Shown: one piece after another, positions 23,266 through 32,433 of the stretch | How the letters are laid out: every line of letters begins with the position of its first letter | Numbering within the stretch: position 1 is the first letter of the stretch | Assembly: GCA_937901145.1 (NCBI GenBank) | Contig: CALCHE010000063.1 | Coordinates: forward strand, 1-39,386 | Length of the DNA: 39,386 nucleotides | Reading direction: 5' to 3' | Origin: an uncultured Clostridia bacterium | Lineage (GTDB): Bacteria; Bacillota; Clostridia; Oscillospirales; Acutalibacteraceae | Translations under genes and position numbers: made by a program | Notes under the pieces: model-generated | Told to the model about the DNA's origin: nothing | The model's database searches: none | The model's input: only the letters and a program-made list of their open reading frames with translations

Positions 23266-24697
23266 TACTGCCGTCCTCCTTATAAATTCTCTGTTCAGAA
23301 GGTATGTACTCATTCTTTTTGTTATAATTTTCGATTCTTTCGTCCATCGGAACGTATTTTTTAGGAAGAGCAATGCTCTTATAGGCAGGTCTTATGATTT
23401 TACCGCCGGAAATAAGTTCTTCGAGTCTGTGCGCAGACCAGCCCGCCACTCTTGCCGAAGCAAAAATAGGAGTATAAAGATCCTCGGGAATGCCGAGCAT
23501 TCTGTAGATAAGACCTGAATAAAGGTCAACATTGGCACACATAACCTTATTTCTTCCCTTCACCTTACGGAAGACCTCGGGAGTAAGTCTTTCAATATTG
23601 GCCAGAAGCTCGAAATCTTTTTCGAAGCCGTTTTTGTAAGCGAAGTCTCTGGCTTTTCTTTTAAGGATCACTGCTCTGGGGTCAGAGAGAAGATATACCG
23701 CGTGACCCATACCGTAGATGAGTCCCGTTCCGTCGCCTGCCTGTTTTCTTACGATTTTTTCGAGATAATCGAAAACCTGCTTTTCATCTGTTATATCCTC
23801 GACGTTTGATTTGATTTCCTCGACCATATGGCTGACCTTGATATTAGCGCCGCCATGCTTACCGCCCTTAAGAGCACCGATAGCCGCAGCAATAGCTGAA
23901 TAAGTATCCGTGCCGCTCGAGGTAAGAACTCTCGTAGCGAAGGTTGAGTTATTACCGCCACCGTGTTCAGCGTGAAGAATAAGGCAGATGTCGAGAAGCT
24001 TAGCCTCTTCATCTGTATATTTGCGGTCAGGACGTATGGAACGAAGAATACTTTCAGCAGTGGAAAGCTCCTTCTTTTCAGGGTGAACATACATACTTTT
24101 ACCGTAGAACTTCATTCTCTTTACCTGATAAGCATAGCACATCATAACAGGAAGCTGTGCAATAATCTGTACAGACTGACGAAGCACATTTTCGATAGAA
24201 ATATCATCGGGGTTTTCGTCCAGAGAATAGGATGTAAGAACACATCGGGCAAGCTTGTTCATTATGTCCATAGACGCATTCGTCATCAGAACATCCTCGA
24301 TATATGTACTGGGAAGTTGACGGCAGGCACCGAGCACATCTCTGAAAAGCTCGAGCTGACTGTTAGTAGGAAGAGTTCCGAATAAAAGAAGGTAAACTAC
24401 CTCTTCGAAACCGAAACGGTTCTCTTTTTCGCATGCTTCGATAATATCATTAATATTTATACCTCTGTATTTAAGCACACCGTGCTTGGGTACTCTTTCA
24501 CCGTCTTCAATGTAATAACCGTCAACGGAGCAGATATTCGTTAGTCCTGCCATTACACCTGTTCCGTCAGGATTACGAAGGCCCCTTTTGACACCGTACT
24601 TCCAGAAAGCATCAAGGTCAATCTGACTTTTCTTTTCAATCTTATCGCTCATTACTTCAAGCAATTCGGGCGTGATTGGGTTTATACTGTTTTTCAT
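23255..24697 (-). CDS. gltA: Citrate synthase
   Basis: This enzyme condenses acetyl-CoA with oxaloacetate to citrate, feeding 2-oxoglutarate and glutamate synthesis. The 480-residue protein is of the longer type with an N-terminal extension. Motifs are: VLKYRGININDIIE, VVYLLLFGTLP, HAEHGGGNNSTFATRVLTSSGTD (catalytic His region), GALKGGKHGGAN, YGMGHAVYLLSDPRA (His, oxaloacetate-binding Arg), NVDLYSGLIYRMLGIP (catalytic Asp) and ARVAGWSAHRLEE. All core residues are present. The start at 24697 follows GGGAGG. It is the first gene of a five-gene operon. Confidence 0.96.
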   Translation of the reverse strand: MKNSINPITPELLEVMSDKIEKKSQIDLDAFWKYGVKRGLRNPDGTGVMAGLTNICSVDGYYIEDGERVPKHGVLKYRGININDIIEACEKENRFGFEEVVYLLLFGTLPTNSQLELFRDVLGACRQLPSTYIEDVLMTNASMDIMNKLARCVLTSYSLDENPDDISIENVLRQSVQIIAQLPVMMCYAYQVKRMKFYGKSMYVHPEKKELSTAESILRSIRPDRKYTDEEAKLLDICLILHAEHGGGNNSTFATRVLTSSGTDTYSAIAAAIGALKGGKHGGANIKVSHMVEEIKSNVEDITDEKQVFDYLEKIVRKQAGDGTGLIYGMGHAVYLLSDPRAVILKRKARDFAYKNGFEKDFELLANIERLTPEVFRKVKGRNKVMCANVDLYSGLIYRMLGIPEDLYTPIFASARVAGWSAHRLEELISGGKIIRPAYKSIALPKKYVPMDERIENYNKKNEYIPSEQRIYKEDGSNES

Positions 24698-24720
24698 TTT
24701 GCTTATCCTCCCGAAAATAA

Positions 24721-24749
24721 ATTATAATACCTCATATTAATGTAATTAA
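24721..24749 (-). promoter_or_regulatory. Weak sigma-A promoter candidate of gltA operon
   Basis: Minus strand: a perfect -10 TATAAT (24721-24726) with only a poor -35 TTAATT (24744-24749) at 17 bases. An activator could compensate for the weak -35, but no operator was recognised. Confidence 0.4.
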
Positions 24750-24839
24750 CCTTTATTTTATAACATAGTAATAATATTGTCAATAAAAAAATCATTTACT
24801 TACTAAATTTTTTTAATAAAAACCGGTGGAGAATGCGAA

Positions 24840-25823
24840 ATGAAAACAAATCTGATTATAACCTTGATACTGTTTCTGATTATGGTCTTTTTTCCTATTA
24901 TCACTCTGATTGACAGAGAAGAAAAGAATTTAACCGACAGCTCTGCCGGTACAACTGTTTCTGATGTAAAAAACGCCGAAACCACGCAACACGAAGAAAA
25001 AGTATCGGAAAAGGTCAGTCTTATAGTATCAGCCACAGGAAAAATGACAGAAATGAGTGTAGAAGAATATGTTTACGGAGCAGTTTGCGCAGAAATGCCC
25101 GCTTCTTTTCATATCGAAGCACTGAAGGCTCAGGCTGTAGCATCCTACACTTATATGAAATGGCTGAAAGAAAACGCTGATAATCCCTCATCAGACATAA
25201 CGGATAATTCAGCAGTGCATCAGGCTTTTGTCACCGACAGTGAGCTAAAAGAAAAGTGGGGCAGCAGCTACGAAATCTATTCTCAGAAGGTGAAAGAAGC
25301 CGTCGGAAGTGTACTGTATGAATATCTTGTCTTCGAGGGTGAAACAGCAATGACAGTATTCCACGGTCTGTCTCCCGGAAAAACAGCAGACTCAGAAGAA
25401 ATATGGAAGAGTGCACTCCCCTATCTTCAGTCGGTTACTGCCCCCGGAGATAAGCTTTCACCTGAAATAACAACTAAAACCGAATTTAGTAAAGAGGAAT
25501 TCGTTAAAATTTTCGACGGTGCCAAAGCGGAGGATTACGACGGAATTATAAAAGGAATAAATAAAAATGAGGATGGATTTATAAATAGTATTACTTTCAA
25601 AGAAAAAACTCTTTTACCGTCCGACATTCGTTCTGCACTGAACCTTAATAGCCCCTTTATCAAAGCAGATAAAAGTGAAAGCGGTATTTCTCTGACCGTT
25701 TACGGTAAAGGTCACGGAGTAGGTATGAGTCAGTACAGTGCTGACTATATGGCGCGTCAGGGAAGTACATACAAAGAAATACTTGCCCATTTTTACAAAG
25801 GCACAGAATTAGTGAGCGGATAA
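24840..25823 (+). CDS. spoIID: SpoIID-like lytic transglycosylase
   Basis: SpoIID cleaves glycan strands during engulfment of the forespore. The 327-residue protein has an N-terminal membrane anchor (about residues 4-24), a low-complexity linker and the SpoIID/LytB domain. Its landmarks are VEEYVYGAVCAEMPASFHIEALKAQAV with the catalytic Glu85, VFHGLSPGKTADSEEIW, PYLQSV and the C-terminal GKGHGVGMSQYSADYMARQG. The usual SGGKT of the family is SPGKT here. The start at 24840 follows GGAG by 8 bases. The partners SpoIIM and SpoIIP are not in the window. No convincing sigma-A or sigma-E promoter was identified upstream. It lies alone, ahead of comM. Confidence 0.9.
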   Translation: MKTNLIITLILFLIMVFFPIITLIDREEKNLTDSSAGTTVSDVKNAETTQHEEKVSEKVSLIVSATGKMTEMSVEEYVYGAVCAEMPASFHIEALKAQAVASYTYMKWLKENADNPSSDITDNSAVHQAFVTDSELKEKWGSSYEIYSQKVKEAVGSVLYEYLVFEGETAMTVFHGLSPGKTADSEEIWKSALPYLQSVTAPGDKLSPEITTKTEFSKEEFVKIFDGAKAEDYDGIIKGINKNEDGFINSITFKEKTLLPSDIRSALNLNSPFIKADKSESGISLTVYGKGHGVGMSQYSADYMARQGSTYKEILAHFYKGTELVSG

Positions 25824-25831
25824 ATTCCGTA

Positions 25832-25860
25832 TTTACAAAAACAAAAATCGGTAGTATAAT
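25832..25860 (+). promoter_or_regulatory. Sigma-A promoter of comM
   Basis: Plus strand: -35 TTTACA (25832-25837), 17-base spacer, -10 TATAAT (25855-25860). It starts 9 bases after the spoIID stop. Confidence 0.8.
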
Positions 25861-25887
25861 GTCAAAAAAAGACAAAGGACTGATTTG

Positions 25888-27420
25888 ATGTTTGCAAAGG
25901 TTAACAGCATCGGTATGCTCGGGATGAACAGCTTCGGAGTAGGCGTTGAAGCTTCGATTGATAACGGACTACCCAGATTTGACATAGTCGGTCTGCCCGA
26001 TGTGGCAGTGAGCGAGTCAAGAGACCGTGTACGCTCTGCGATGAAAAACAGCCACTTCTCTTACCCCGGCTCAAGGATAACCGTGAATCTAACACCTGCA
26101 GACATAAAAAAAGAAGGTCCCGTTTATGACCTTCCCATACTTATAGCACTACTTATGGCATCAGGTCAGCTCAGATGTGATATTTCGAAAAGTGCGTTCA
26201 TCGGTGAGCTGTCTCTTAACGGAAAAATCAGACGTATCAACGGAACTCTTCCTATGGTTATTATGGCAAAGGAGCTCGGATACAAAGAGATTTATGTGCC
26301 GAAGGATAATGCCAATGAAGGCTGTGTGGTAAAGGGAATCGATGTTTACGCTCCCGATAATATTAACGAGCTTTTCGAGCATCTGACAGGCAAAAAGAAG
26401 CTTTCTGCCGTCGACGGTAAAGACTACAAAGAAGACAGCTATAATTTCGCTTTTATGCCCGATTTCGCTGATGTAAAGGGACAGTATCAGGTTAAAAGAG
26501 CGCTGGAAGTAGCGGCCTCCGGAGGACATAATGTGCTTATGCTCGGCCCTCCGGGCTCAGGTAAAAGTATGCTCGCCCAGAGACTCCCTTCTATTCTTCC
26601 TGATATGACCTTCGACGAAAGTCTCGATGTAACGAAGATGTTTTCTGTAGCAGGCTTGTTACCGCAAAACGTTTCACTGATTACCGCCCGCCCCTTCCGT
26701 TCACCACATCACTCCATTTCTACAGCAGGACTTACAGGAGGAGGAAGGATACCGCGTCCCGGTGAAATCAGTCTTGCAAACCACGGTGTACTTTTTTTGG
26801 ACGAGCTCCCTGAATTTTCACGACTTTCCATGGAGGCTATGAGACAGCCTATTGAGGATGGAAAAATAACCATTTCCCGTGTTTCAGGATCACTGACATA
26901 TCCCAGTCAGGTTATGCTCGTCTGCGCTATGAATCCCTGCCCTTGCGGCTATTACGGTCACCCCACAAAGGAATGCACCTGCAGTAAGGGCGCACCCGCT
27001 AAATATCTTTCGAGAATAAGCGGTCCCCTGCTTGACCGTCTTGATATTCATATAGAGGTTCCGCAGGTAGATTTCGAAAAGCTTTCGGGTGACGAAAGAA
27101 GCGAATGCAGTGCAGAAATAAAAAAGAGAGTTGACAAAGCAAGAGATATTCAGAACAAACGATTTGAAAACACACCTGTAACCTGTAATGCCAAAATGAC
27201 TCCTGCAATGACAAGAGAATACTGCAGAATAGATGCCGCAAGTAAAAAGCTTCTGGAAAACTGCTTCGAAAAGATGGGACTTTCAGCCAGAGCATATGAT
27301 AAAATACTCAGAATAGCAAGGACTATAGCTGACCTTGACGAAAGTGAAAAAATAGAGCTCGAGCATATAACAGAAGCGGTTCAATACCGTTCTCTCGACA
27401 GAAAATTCTGGGGTAGATAA
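25888..27420 (+). CDS. comM: ComM/YifB family magnesium chelatase-like AAA+ ATPase
   Basis: The 510-residue cytoplasmic AAA+ ATPase belongs to the ComM/YifB family, a branch-migration helicase that aids integration of foreign DNA in competent bacteria. The N-terminal Lon-like domain begins MFAKVNSIGMLGMNSFGVGVE. Walker A is GPPGSGKS (220-227) and Walker B is GVLFLDELPEF, with ARPFRSPHHSISTAGL between them. A Cys/His cluster PCPCGYYGHPTKECTCS and the C-terminal MARAYDKILR-like block (LSARAYDKILRIARTIADL) complete the layout. The start is ATG at 25888 with AAAGGA 8 bases upstream; a TTG just before it is less likely. No other competence gene adjoins it, although a ComEC-like protein lies at 1458-2348. 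Confidence 0.96.
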   Translation: MFAKVNSIGMLGMNSFGVGVEASIDNGLPRFDIVGLPDVAVSESRDRVRSAMKNSHFSYPGSRITVNLTPADIKKEGPVYDLPILIALLMASGQLRCDISKSAFIGELSLNGKIRRINGTLPMVIMAKELGYKEIYVPKDNANEGCVVKGIDVYAPDNINELFEHLTGKKKLSAVDGKDYKEDSYNFAFMPDFADVKGQYQVKRALEVAASGGHNVLMLGPPGSGKSMLAQRLPSILPDMTFDESLDVTKMFSVAGLLPQNVSLITARPFRSPHHSISTAGLTGGGRIPRPGEISLANHGVLFLDELPEFSRLSMEAMRQPIEDGKITISRVSGSLTYPSQVMLVCAMNPCPCGYYGHPTKECTCSKGAPAKYLSRISGPLLDRLDIHIEVPQVDFEKLSGDERSECSAEIKKRVDKARDIQNKRFENTPVTCNAKMTPAMTREYCRIDAASKKLLENCFEKMGLSARAYDKILRIARTIADLDESEKIELEHITEAVQYRSLDRKFWGR

Positions 27421-27422
27421 AC

Positions 27423-27462
27423 AAAAAAGACCTGTCCGAAATTCATCGGGCAGGTCAGATTT
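27423..27462. terminator. Bidirectional terminator between comM and yhhN-like gene
   Basis: An 11-bp stem (27429-27439 with 27446-27456, one G-T pair) with a 6-base loop has ATTTTT after it on the plus strand and TTTTTTG after it on the minus strand. It serves both convergent genes. Confidence 0.9.
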
Positions 27463-27472
27463 TTATGCACAA

Positions 27473-28165
27473 TTATTTGATAAGAAAAACTGAAAATGCA
27501 ATAAGGAACTGTGCAAAATAGTATGATGTATGGTTAAGTACAAAGTTTACAGGTGTATTCTTGGTTCCGAAATAAATGGAAGAAAGAATGATATCGGAAA
27601 GAAGGAAAAGAGCAGCAGCCACAACAAACACTATGTACTGTACTGCAAAGCCTGACTGAATCATCGCCCAGAGAGCTGTACCTGTCATAGTACCGATTAC
27701 GAGACAATAAACTGCAACTATTGCTTTAAATTTTCCGAAGTGACACTTGGTAGGCTTTTCGGTAAGAAGAGTAAATGCGGCTACAACAACACCAGCAATT
27801 ACAGGTACAAGGAAATCCTTTAAGCCGAAGCCCATGTGAAGGAAGATAGCACCGATATAGAAGAAGTGACCGATACCGAAGGAAATAAAGCCTGCATTAA
27901 GATAATTGTCGTTATGCTGAGGATAAACCCACTTCTGATCGAGGTAAATGTCACCAAGCATACCGAATACTCCACCGATTAAAATGAGTATACCGTATTT
28001 CCAGAAATCCTGATTGTAAAAGATAGCAGTTGCAGTAGTGAAAAGGAAGAAAAGACTCGTGATATTTTTAATGAAAACACCACCGACACTTCTCTGCTTG
28101 TTACATTTAATCATAAAAGCAATCAACGAAACAAGACCTAAACCTAATGATAAATAAGTTAACAT
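27473..28165 (-). CDS. YhhN/TMEM86 family membrane protein (lysoplasmalogenase-like)
   Basis: The 230-residue integral membrane protein has about eight helices. It carries the two acidic signatures of the YhhN family: FGMLGDIYLDQ after helix 3 and ALFLLSDIILSS near helix 7. Some eukaryotic and bacterial members hydrolyse lysoplasmalogens. Plasmalogens occur in many anaerobic Clostridia, which makes that role possible here, but activity is not shown by sequence. The start at 28165 follows GGAGGG by 6 bases. It lies 28 bases after the GPH carrier gene, so the two are likely cotranscribed, and it ends at the bidirectional terminator. Confidence 0.82.
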   Translation of the reverse strand: MLTYLSLGLGLVSLIAFMIKCNKQRSVGGVFIKNITSLFFLFTTATAIFYNQDFWKYGILILIGGVFGMLGDIYLDQKWVYPQHNDNYLNAGFISFGIGHFFYIGAIFLHMGFGLKDFLVPVIAGVVVAAFTLLTEKPTKCHFGKFKAIVAVYCLVIGTMTGTALWAMIQSGFAVQYIVFVVAAALFLLSDIILSSIYFGTKNTPVNFVLNHTSYYFAQFLIAFSVFLIK

Positions 28166-28193
28166 AATATACCCTCCGTTTTTGTTTTATGTT

Positions 28194-29696
28194 TTATTCT
28201 GCAATTTCTATACCACGCTCAGCTCTTATAACTGCAAGCTCTTCGGCTATCTTTGCCTTCTTGTCCTTGGTAAGATCATAGAAGAACATCGGTATCGCAC
28301 AAAGAAGCATACTTATACCGGGAACAATTGAAACGAGTGTGAACATCGCAAATCGAAGATTCTCAGGCATTTCCGTAGCTGCAACAACAGCTGTGGAAGA
28401 AAGCATCTGCTCAGGTTTAAGTCCGATTGCCATATACATAACAACGATACCTGATGTAGCAAATGCATTACCGATTTTATTGATGAAGCCCTGACATGCA
28501 GCACCGAGTGCATTGTCTCTGAAGCCTGTTTTAAGTTCCATATAATCGAGACAGTCACAGATCATAGCAAAGCAAACTGTATTGATAACACCGAGAGGAA
28601 TACAGGAAATAATAATAAAGGGAATACAAACATAAAGGTTCATTGTAAACCAACCGACAACTGTGGTTACAATACTGGCTGCAAAGCCTGCCAGACAGCT
28701 GACAATAACAAGCTTTTTAAAGTCAATTTTCTTCATAAGCTTAGGCATAAACAGTGTAGCACCGAAAAGGCCCACAATAGAGCTTATCTGGAAAACAGTT
28801 TTTACCGTAGAAATACTTGCTTCAACAGCGGCGATTCTTTCAGCCTCTGTAGCAAGAGTTGCAAGGTCAGGTCCGATATAGAAGGAATATCTTGCTACAT
28901 GGATTGCAGCTGCAGAAACCATATATCTTCCGCTGGAAAGAACACCCATAAGAAGAACAAGCACGAGAGGCTTACATCTGAAAATTCTGCTGAGCTGTGA
29001 AGGCTCACCGGGTTCACGCTTACGTACAGGCATCTTCACTCTTTCTTTTACTTTGAACACGAAAGCGTAAAGTACTGTACCCAAAGCAACCGTTACAATA
29101 GCCATAAGAAGATACTTTCTCTTCTGAACTGTAAGAGGATCAATAGCTTCAGGTGAATTCTCAACCCAGGCAGCAATAATAAGTCCGATGATAAGGAAAA
29201 GTACTTCGGGAACTGCTGAACCGATTGAATTGAAAATCTTACTGATTGATATTACAGAGCTTCTTTCGGTTGAAGATGGTGTAATTACATTCGGAATACC
29301 CCAGAAAGCAACATCACCTACTGTATAAATCATACCCCATCCCACATATACAATAGCAGAGAAAATCATCAGCTCGATTTTGCTGAGATTAGGGCTGAGA
29401 TACATTAAGAAAGTCATTATTGCTATAGGAATAAGAGCAATTTTAATGAAAGGTTTCATTTTGCCGCTTTTAAGATTACTTCTGTCAACTATCATACCCA
29501 TCATAGGATCGTTAATAGCATCCCATACTCTGGCCAAAAGCATCAGAAGCAGAACAAACATAGGTGTAAGCTGCAAAACGTTAAGATAATAGTCGCTTAT
29601 GTAACTTGACATCAGAGCATAAATCATACCCTGACCCATACCGGCTACACAAAAGGCAGACAACTCTTTCTTAGGTACATATTTTTTATTGTCCAT
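28194..29696 (-). CDS. GPH-family (MFS) sugar:cation symporter, second copy
   Basis: The 500-residue protein has about 12 helices. The carrier motif ARVWDAINDPMMGMIVDRSNLKSGKMKPF (residues 55-83) is the GPH hallmark, and a C-terminal LDYMELKTGFRDNALGA segment matches the family. It is clearly homologous to the carrier at 17832-19244 but diverged. The start at 29696 follows GGAGG by 6 bases. It diverges from the GH31 glycosidase gene across a 200-base intergenic region, a layout usual for a transporter and hydrolase for the same sugar. Import of an alpha-glucoside or xyloside is inferred from that neighbour. Confidence 0.9.
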   Translation of the reverse strand: MDNKKYVPKKELSAFCVAGMGQGMIYALMSSYISDYYLNVLQLTPMFVLLLMLLARVWDAINDPMMGMIVDRSNLKSGKMKPFIKIALIPIAIMTFLMYLSPNLSKIELMIFSAIVYVGWGMIYTVGDVAFWGIPNVITPSSTERSSVISISKIFNSIGSAVPEVLFLIIGLIIAAWVENSPEAIDPLTVQKRKYLLMAIVTVALGTVLYAFVFKVKERVKMPVRKREPGEPSQLSRIFRCKPLVLVLLMGVLSSGRYMVSAAAIHVARYSFYIGPDLATLATEAERIAAVEASISTVKTVFQISSIVGLFGATLFMPKLMKKIDFKKLVIVSCLAGFAASIVTTVVGWFTMNLYVCIPFIIISCIPLGVINTVCFAMICDCLDYMELKTGFRDNALGAACQGFINKIGNAFATSGIVVMYMAIGLKPEQMLSSTAVVAATEMPENLRFAMFTLVSIVPGISMLLCAIPMFFYDLTKDKKAKIAEELAVIRAERGIEIAE

Positions 29697-29727
29697 ATAT
29701 ATCCTCCAATACGTTTAAGATTTAATA

Positions 29728-29756
29728 ATTATATCATATTTCGATAATTTTTTTAA
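29728..29756 (-). promoter_or_regulatory. Promoter of the second GPH carrier
   Basis: Minus strand: -35 TTAAAA (29751-29756), 17-base spacer, -10 TATAAT (29728-29733). The rest of the 200-base divergent region (29757-29839) is A/T-rich with no repeat I could call an operator. Confidence 0.6.
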
Positions 29757-29839
29757 CATTTAAATAAATAATCTTACTTTCACTATGTAGAAAATTAAGA
29801 GTCCTTTTTGTGCCTTTTGACTAAAGTTTTGAAAGCTAA

Positions 29840-29868
29840 TTGAATTTAAAGAAAATATACTGTATTAT
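29840..29868 (+). promoter_or_regulatory. Promoter of the GH31 gene
   Basis: Plus strand: -35 TTGAAT (29840-29845), 17-base spacer, -10 TATTAT (29863-29868). The start codon is about 30 bases downstream. Confidence 0.7.
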
Positions 29869-29898
29869 GTAATGGACTAAACCGAAAGGGGTAAAAAT

Positions 29899-32310
29899 AT
29901 GAGTAACACTACGGAATACTTCGTAAAGACATTCGGATGGAAATCTGACAGTAAAACCGACGAAAAATTCGTTTTCACTAAAAACAAAGTCAGATTCTCA
30001 CTCCTTACATCAAGACTTCTCAGAGTAGAATATAACAAAAAAGGGCTCTTCACCGATGAACCTACACAGTCAGTTATAAACAGAAACTTTGACAAACCGG
30101 CTTTCAATGTAGTAGAAGACGGTGACAAGGTTATCATCATCACTACAAAAACAATCTTCAAATACGATACTGCCGCTAAAAAGATGATAGGTATATCTCT
30201 TAAGGGAGGCAAAAACCTAACTGAATTTGAAAGCGGAAACCTTAAAGGTACATACCGCACCCTCGATATGGCAAACGGTGAAAGAGAAATAGGCAACGGT
30301 CTTATGTCCAAAAACGGCGTAGCTGTTATTGACGACAGTAAAAGCCTTATTTTAAACGAAGACGGTACCATCGGTGAAAGAAGCAAAACAAATGACGAAT
30401 ACTATTTCGCTTACGGTCACGATTACAGGGGATGTCTCAAGGATTTCTTCTCTCTCTGCGGACAGGTTCCCCTCGTTCCCCGTTACTGCCTCGGTAACTG
30501 GTGGAGCAGATATAAGGCATATACTCAGCAGGAATATATCGACCTTATGGAAAAATTCATCGAAAAAGAAATTCCTCTTACCGTTGCAACCATCGATATG
30601 GACTGGCATTGGGTAAATGTAAAAGAGCGTTTCGGAAACATAAACAGCAAAAAATCTCTTATTCCCAACACTACAGACTTTATTTTCCAGGGTGACGGCT
30701 GGACAGGCTACAGCTGGAACACGGAGCTTTTCCCTGATTACAAAGGCTTCCTTAAGTGGCTCAAAGAGAAGAACCTCAGAATTACAGTAAACCTTCATCC
30801 AGCACAGGGTATCCGTTTCTTCGAAGATATGTATGAGGATGTCGCCAAGGCTATGGGTGTAGACCCTGCCACAAAAAAACGAATTGAATTCGACATAACT
30901 GACCCGAAATATGTGGACGCGTATTTTAATCTTGTGCACAAGCCCTACGAAGATGATGGTGTAGATTTCTGGTGGATTGACTGGCAGCAGGGAAAAAACA
31001 CCAAACTCAAAAACCTCGACCCGCTCTGGGCTCTTAACCATTATCACACTCTCGCCAATGAAACAGGTGAAAAGAGACCTCTCATCCTTTCCCGTTTCGC
31101 AGAGGTAGGCTCACACAGATATCCCCTCGGCTTCTCAGGTGATACTCACATTTCCTGGGAAAGTCTTGACTTCCAGCCCTACTTCACAAACACTGCTACA
31201 AATGTCGGTTATACCTGGTGGAGCCACGATATAGGCGGTCATATGATGGGCAGCAAGGACGACGAGCTTTATACACGTTGGGTTCAATATGGCCTTTATA
31301 ATCCCATTATGCGTCTTCATTCCACAAGCAACGAGTTTATGGGCAAGGAACCCTGGAAGCACAATTTCCAGGCTGAAACTATCGCCACCGAATGTCTCCG
31401 TCAGCGTCACGCTCTTATCCCCTATCTTTATTCAATGAACTACCGTACCCATAAGCACGGCATAGCGCTCTGTGAGCCTATGTACTACGAATATCCCGAT
31501 AAGGCTGAAGCCTACGGTGTCAGAAATCAGTATTTCTTCGGTTCTGAGCTTCTCGTAGCACCTATAACACAGAAAATAAACCCGAAAACCAATCTTGCAT
31601 CAGTAGAGGCATGGCTTCCCGAAGGCAGATGGACCGATATTTATACCGGTGCTATATATAACGGTGGTCAGAAAATTACTATGTATCGCGGTATAGATAG
31701 TATTCCTGTTCTGGCTAAGGAAGGCGCTATTATCCCACTTTCAGCCAACGACAGAGACAACTCCTGCGAAAACCCGAAGGATATGATTCTTCGTATTTAC
31801 AGAGGCAATAACACCTTCGAGCTGTATGAGGACGACGGTATCAGTAACGAATTCAAAAACGGCAACTACGCTATCACCGAATACAACGTCAGCGAAAAGG
31901 ACAAAACTCTTAAATTCTGTATCTGTCCCGCTGAAGGCAACTGCTCAACCGTACCTGCAAGAAGAAATTACACTCTTATATTCGAAGATGTCAAGGATGC
32001 TGAAAGCATCACTGTTAAAGTAAACGGCAAGGAAGTAAATGCTGACATCAAAAAAGCAAAGAACAGAACAGAAATCACCCTAAAGGGCATTTCTCCCAAA
32101 GCTAATGCAGAAATTCTCTTTGAGAACTTCACAGCAAGAGCAAACCGAGACAAAAGAGAAATGGTTATAGATCTCGTTACCAAATATCAGCTTTCAGTGA
32201 GTCTTAAGAGAATGAAATATAATTCTTTCCTCAGCGACGTTACCGGACAGATTCCCGTAAAGGAAGAATGCTTCAGAGGACCAATCGAAGAAGTGCAGAA
32301 AATGGCATAA
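29899..32310 (+). CDS. GH31 family alpha-glycosidase
   Basis: This is an exo-acting alpha-glycosidase of family 31 (alpha-glucosidase or alpha-xylosidase type), 803 aa. There is no signal peptide, so it is cytoplasmic. Visible blocks are: QVPLVPRYCLGNWWSRYKAY at the barrel start, TVATIDMDWHWV, nucleophile Asp361 in DFWWIDWQQG, acid/base Asp415 in LGFSGDTHISW, WWSHDIGGHMMG and RLHSTSNEF. A C-terminal beta domain carries FELYEDDGIS (DUF5110-like). The DWQQG and GDTHISW variants belong to a bacterial subgroup whose substrate I cannot name. The start at 29899 follows AAAGGGG by 7 bases. It diverges from a GPH carrier, so the imported sugar is probably its substrate. Confidence 0.94.
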   Translation: MSNTTEYFVKTFGWKSDSKTDEKFVFTKNKVRFSLLTSRLLRVEYNKKGLFTDEPTQSVINRNFDKPAFNVVEDGDKVIIITTKTIFKYDTAAKKMIGISLKGGKNLTEFESGNLKGTYRTLDMANGEREIGNGLMSKNGVAVIDDSKSLILNEDGTIGERSKTNDEYYFAYGHDYRGCLKDFFSLCGQVPLVPRYCLGNWWSRYKAYTQQEYIDLMEKFIEKEIPLTVATIDMDWHWVNVKERFGNINSKKSLIPNTTDFIFQGDGWTGYSWNTELFPDYKGFLKWLKEKNLRITVNLHPAQGIRFFEDMYEDVAKAMGVDPATKKRIEFDITDPKYVDAYFNLVHKPYEDDGVDFWWIDWQQGKNTKLKNLDPLWALNHYHTLANETGEKRPLILSRFAEVGSHRYPLGFSGDTHISWESLDFQPYFTNTATNVGYTWWSHDIGGHMMGSKDDELYTRWVQYGLYNPIMRLHSTSNEFMGKEPWKHNFQAETIATECLRQRHALIPYLYSMNYRTHKHGIALCEPMYYEYPDKAEAYGVRNQYFFGSELLVAPITQKINPKTNLASVEAWLPEGRWTDIYTGAIYNGGQKITMYRGIDSIPVLAKEGAIIPLSANDRDNSCENPKDMILRIYRGNNTFELYEDDGISNEFKNGNYAITEYNVSEKDKTLKFCICPAEGNCSTVPARRNYTLIFEDVKDAESITVKVNGKEVNADIKKAKNRTEITLKGISPKANAEILFENFTARANRDKREMVIDLVTKYQLSVSLKRMKYNSFLSDVTGQIPVKEECFRGPIEEVQKMA

Positions 32311-32315
32311 AATTA

Positions 32316-32353
32316 AGAGAACCGACAAAAAAATCGGTTCTCTTTCTTTTTTT
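32316..32353 (+). terminator. Intrinsic terminator of the GH31 gene
   Basis: A 10-bp perfect stem (AGAGAACCGA and its complement) closes an A-rich 8-base loop and is followed by TTCTTTTTTT. It starts 6 bases after the stop codon. Confidence 0.9.
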
Positions 32354-32396
32354 GGATAGCATTCATTGCTTAGGTGTAAATAATCGCTTCTGCCAC

Positions 32397-32426
32397 AAAA
32401 AATACAGGTATCACAGAGATACCTGT
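32397..32426 (-). terminator. Intrinsic terminator of prmA
   Basis: On the minus strand ACAGGTATC and GATACCTGT form a 9-bp stem with a 5-base loop, followed by ATTTTTTG. It starts 8 bases after the prmA stop. Confidence 0.88.
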
Positions 32427-32433
32427 AAAACAA

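Noticed and set aside
24730..24839. A sigma-E promoter for spoIID (TCATATT-like -35 and CATAGTAA-like -10)
   Set aside because: The two elements are over 20 bases apart, while sigma-E needs about 13-15, and the -10 match is poor.
17832..29696. The two GPH carriers as a recent duplication or a large repeat
   Set aside because: They share family motifs but differ through most of their length and lie in different contexts; no direct DNA repeat was seen.
29757..29839. An operator in the carrier/GH31 divergent region
   Set aside because: Only short A/T-rich imperfect repeats (around TTTTGACTAAAGTTTTGAAAG) were seen, not above what chance allows.
30352..31047. Open frame of 231 codons antisense to the GH31 gene
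   Set aside because: It overlaps the catalytic barrel of GH31, has no ribosome site, and its composition is that of a reverse frame.
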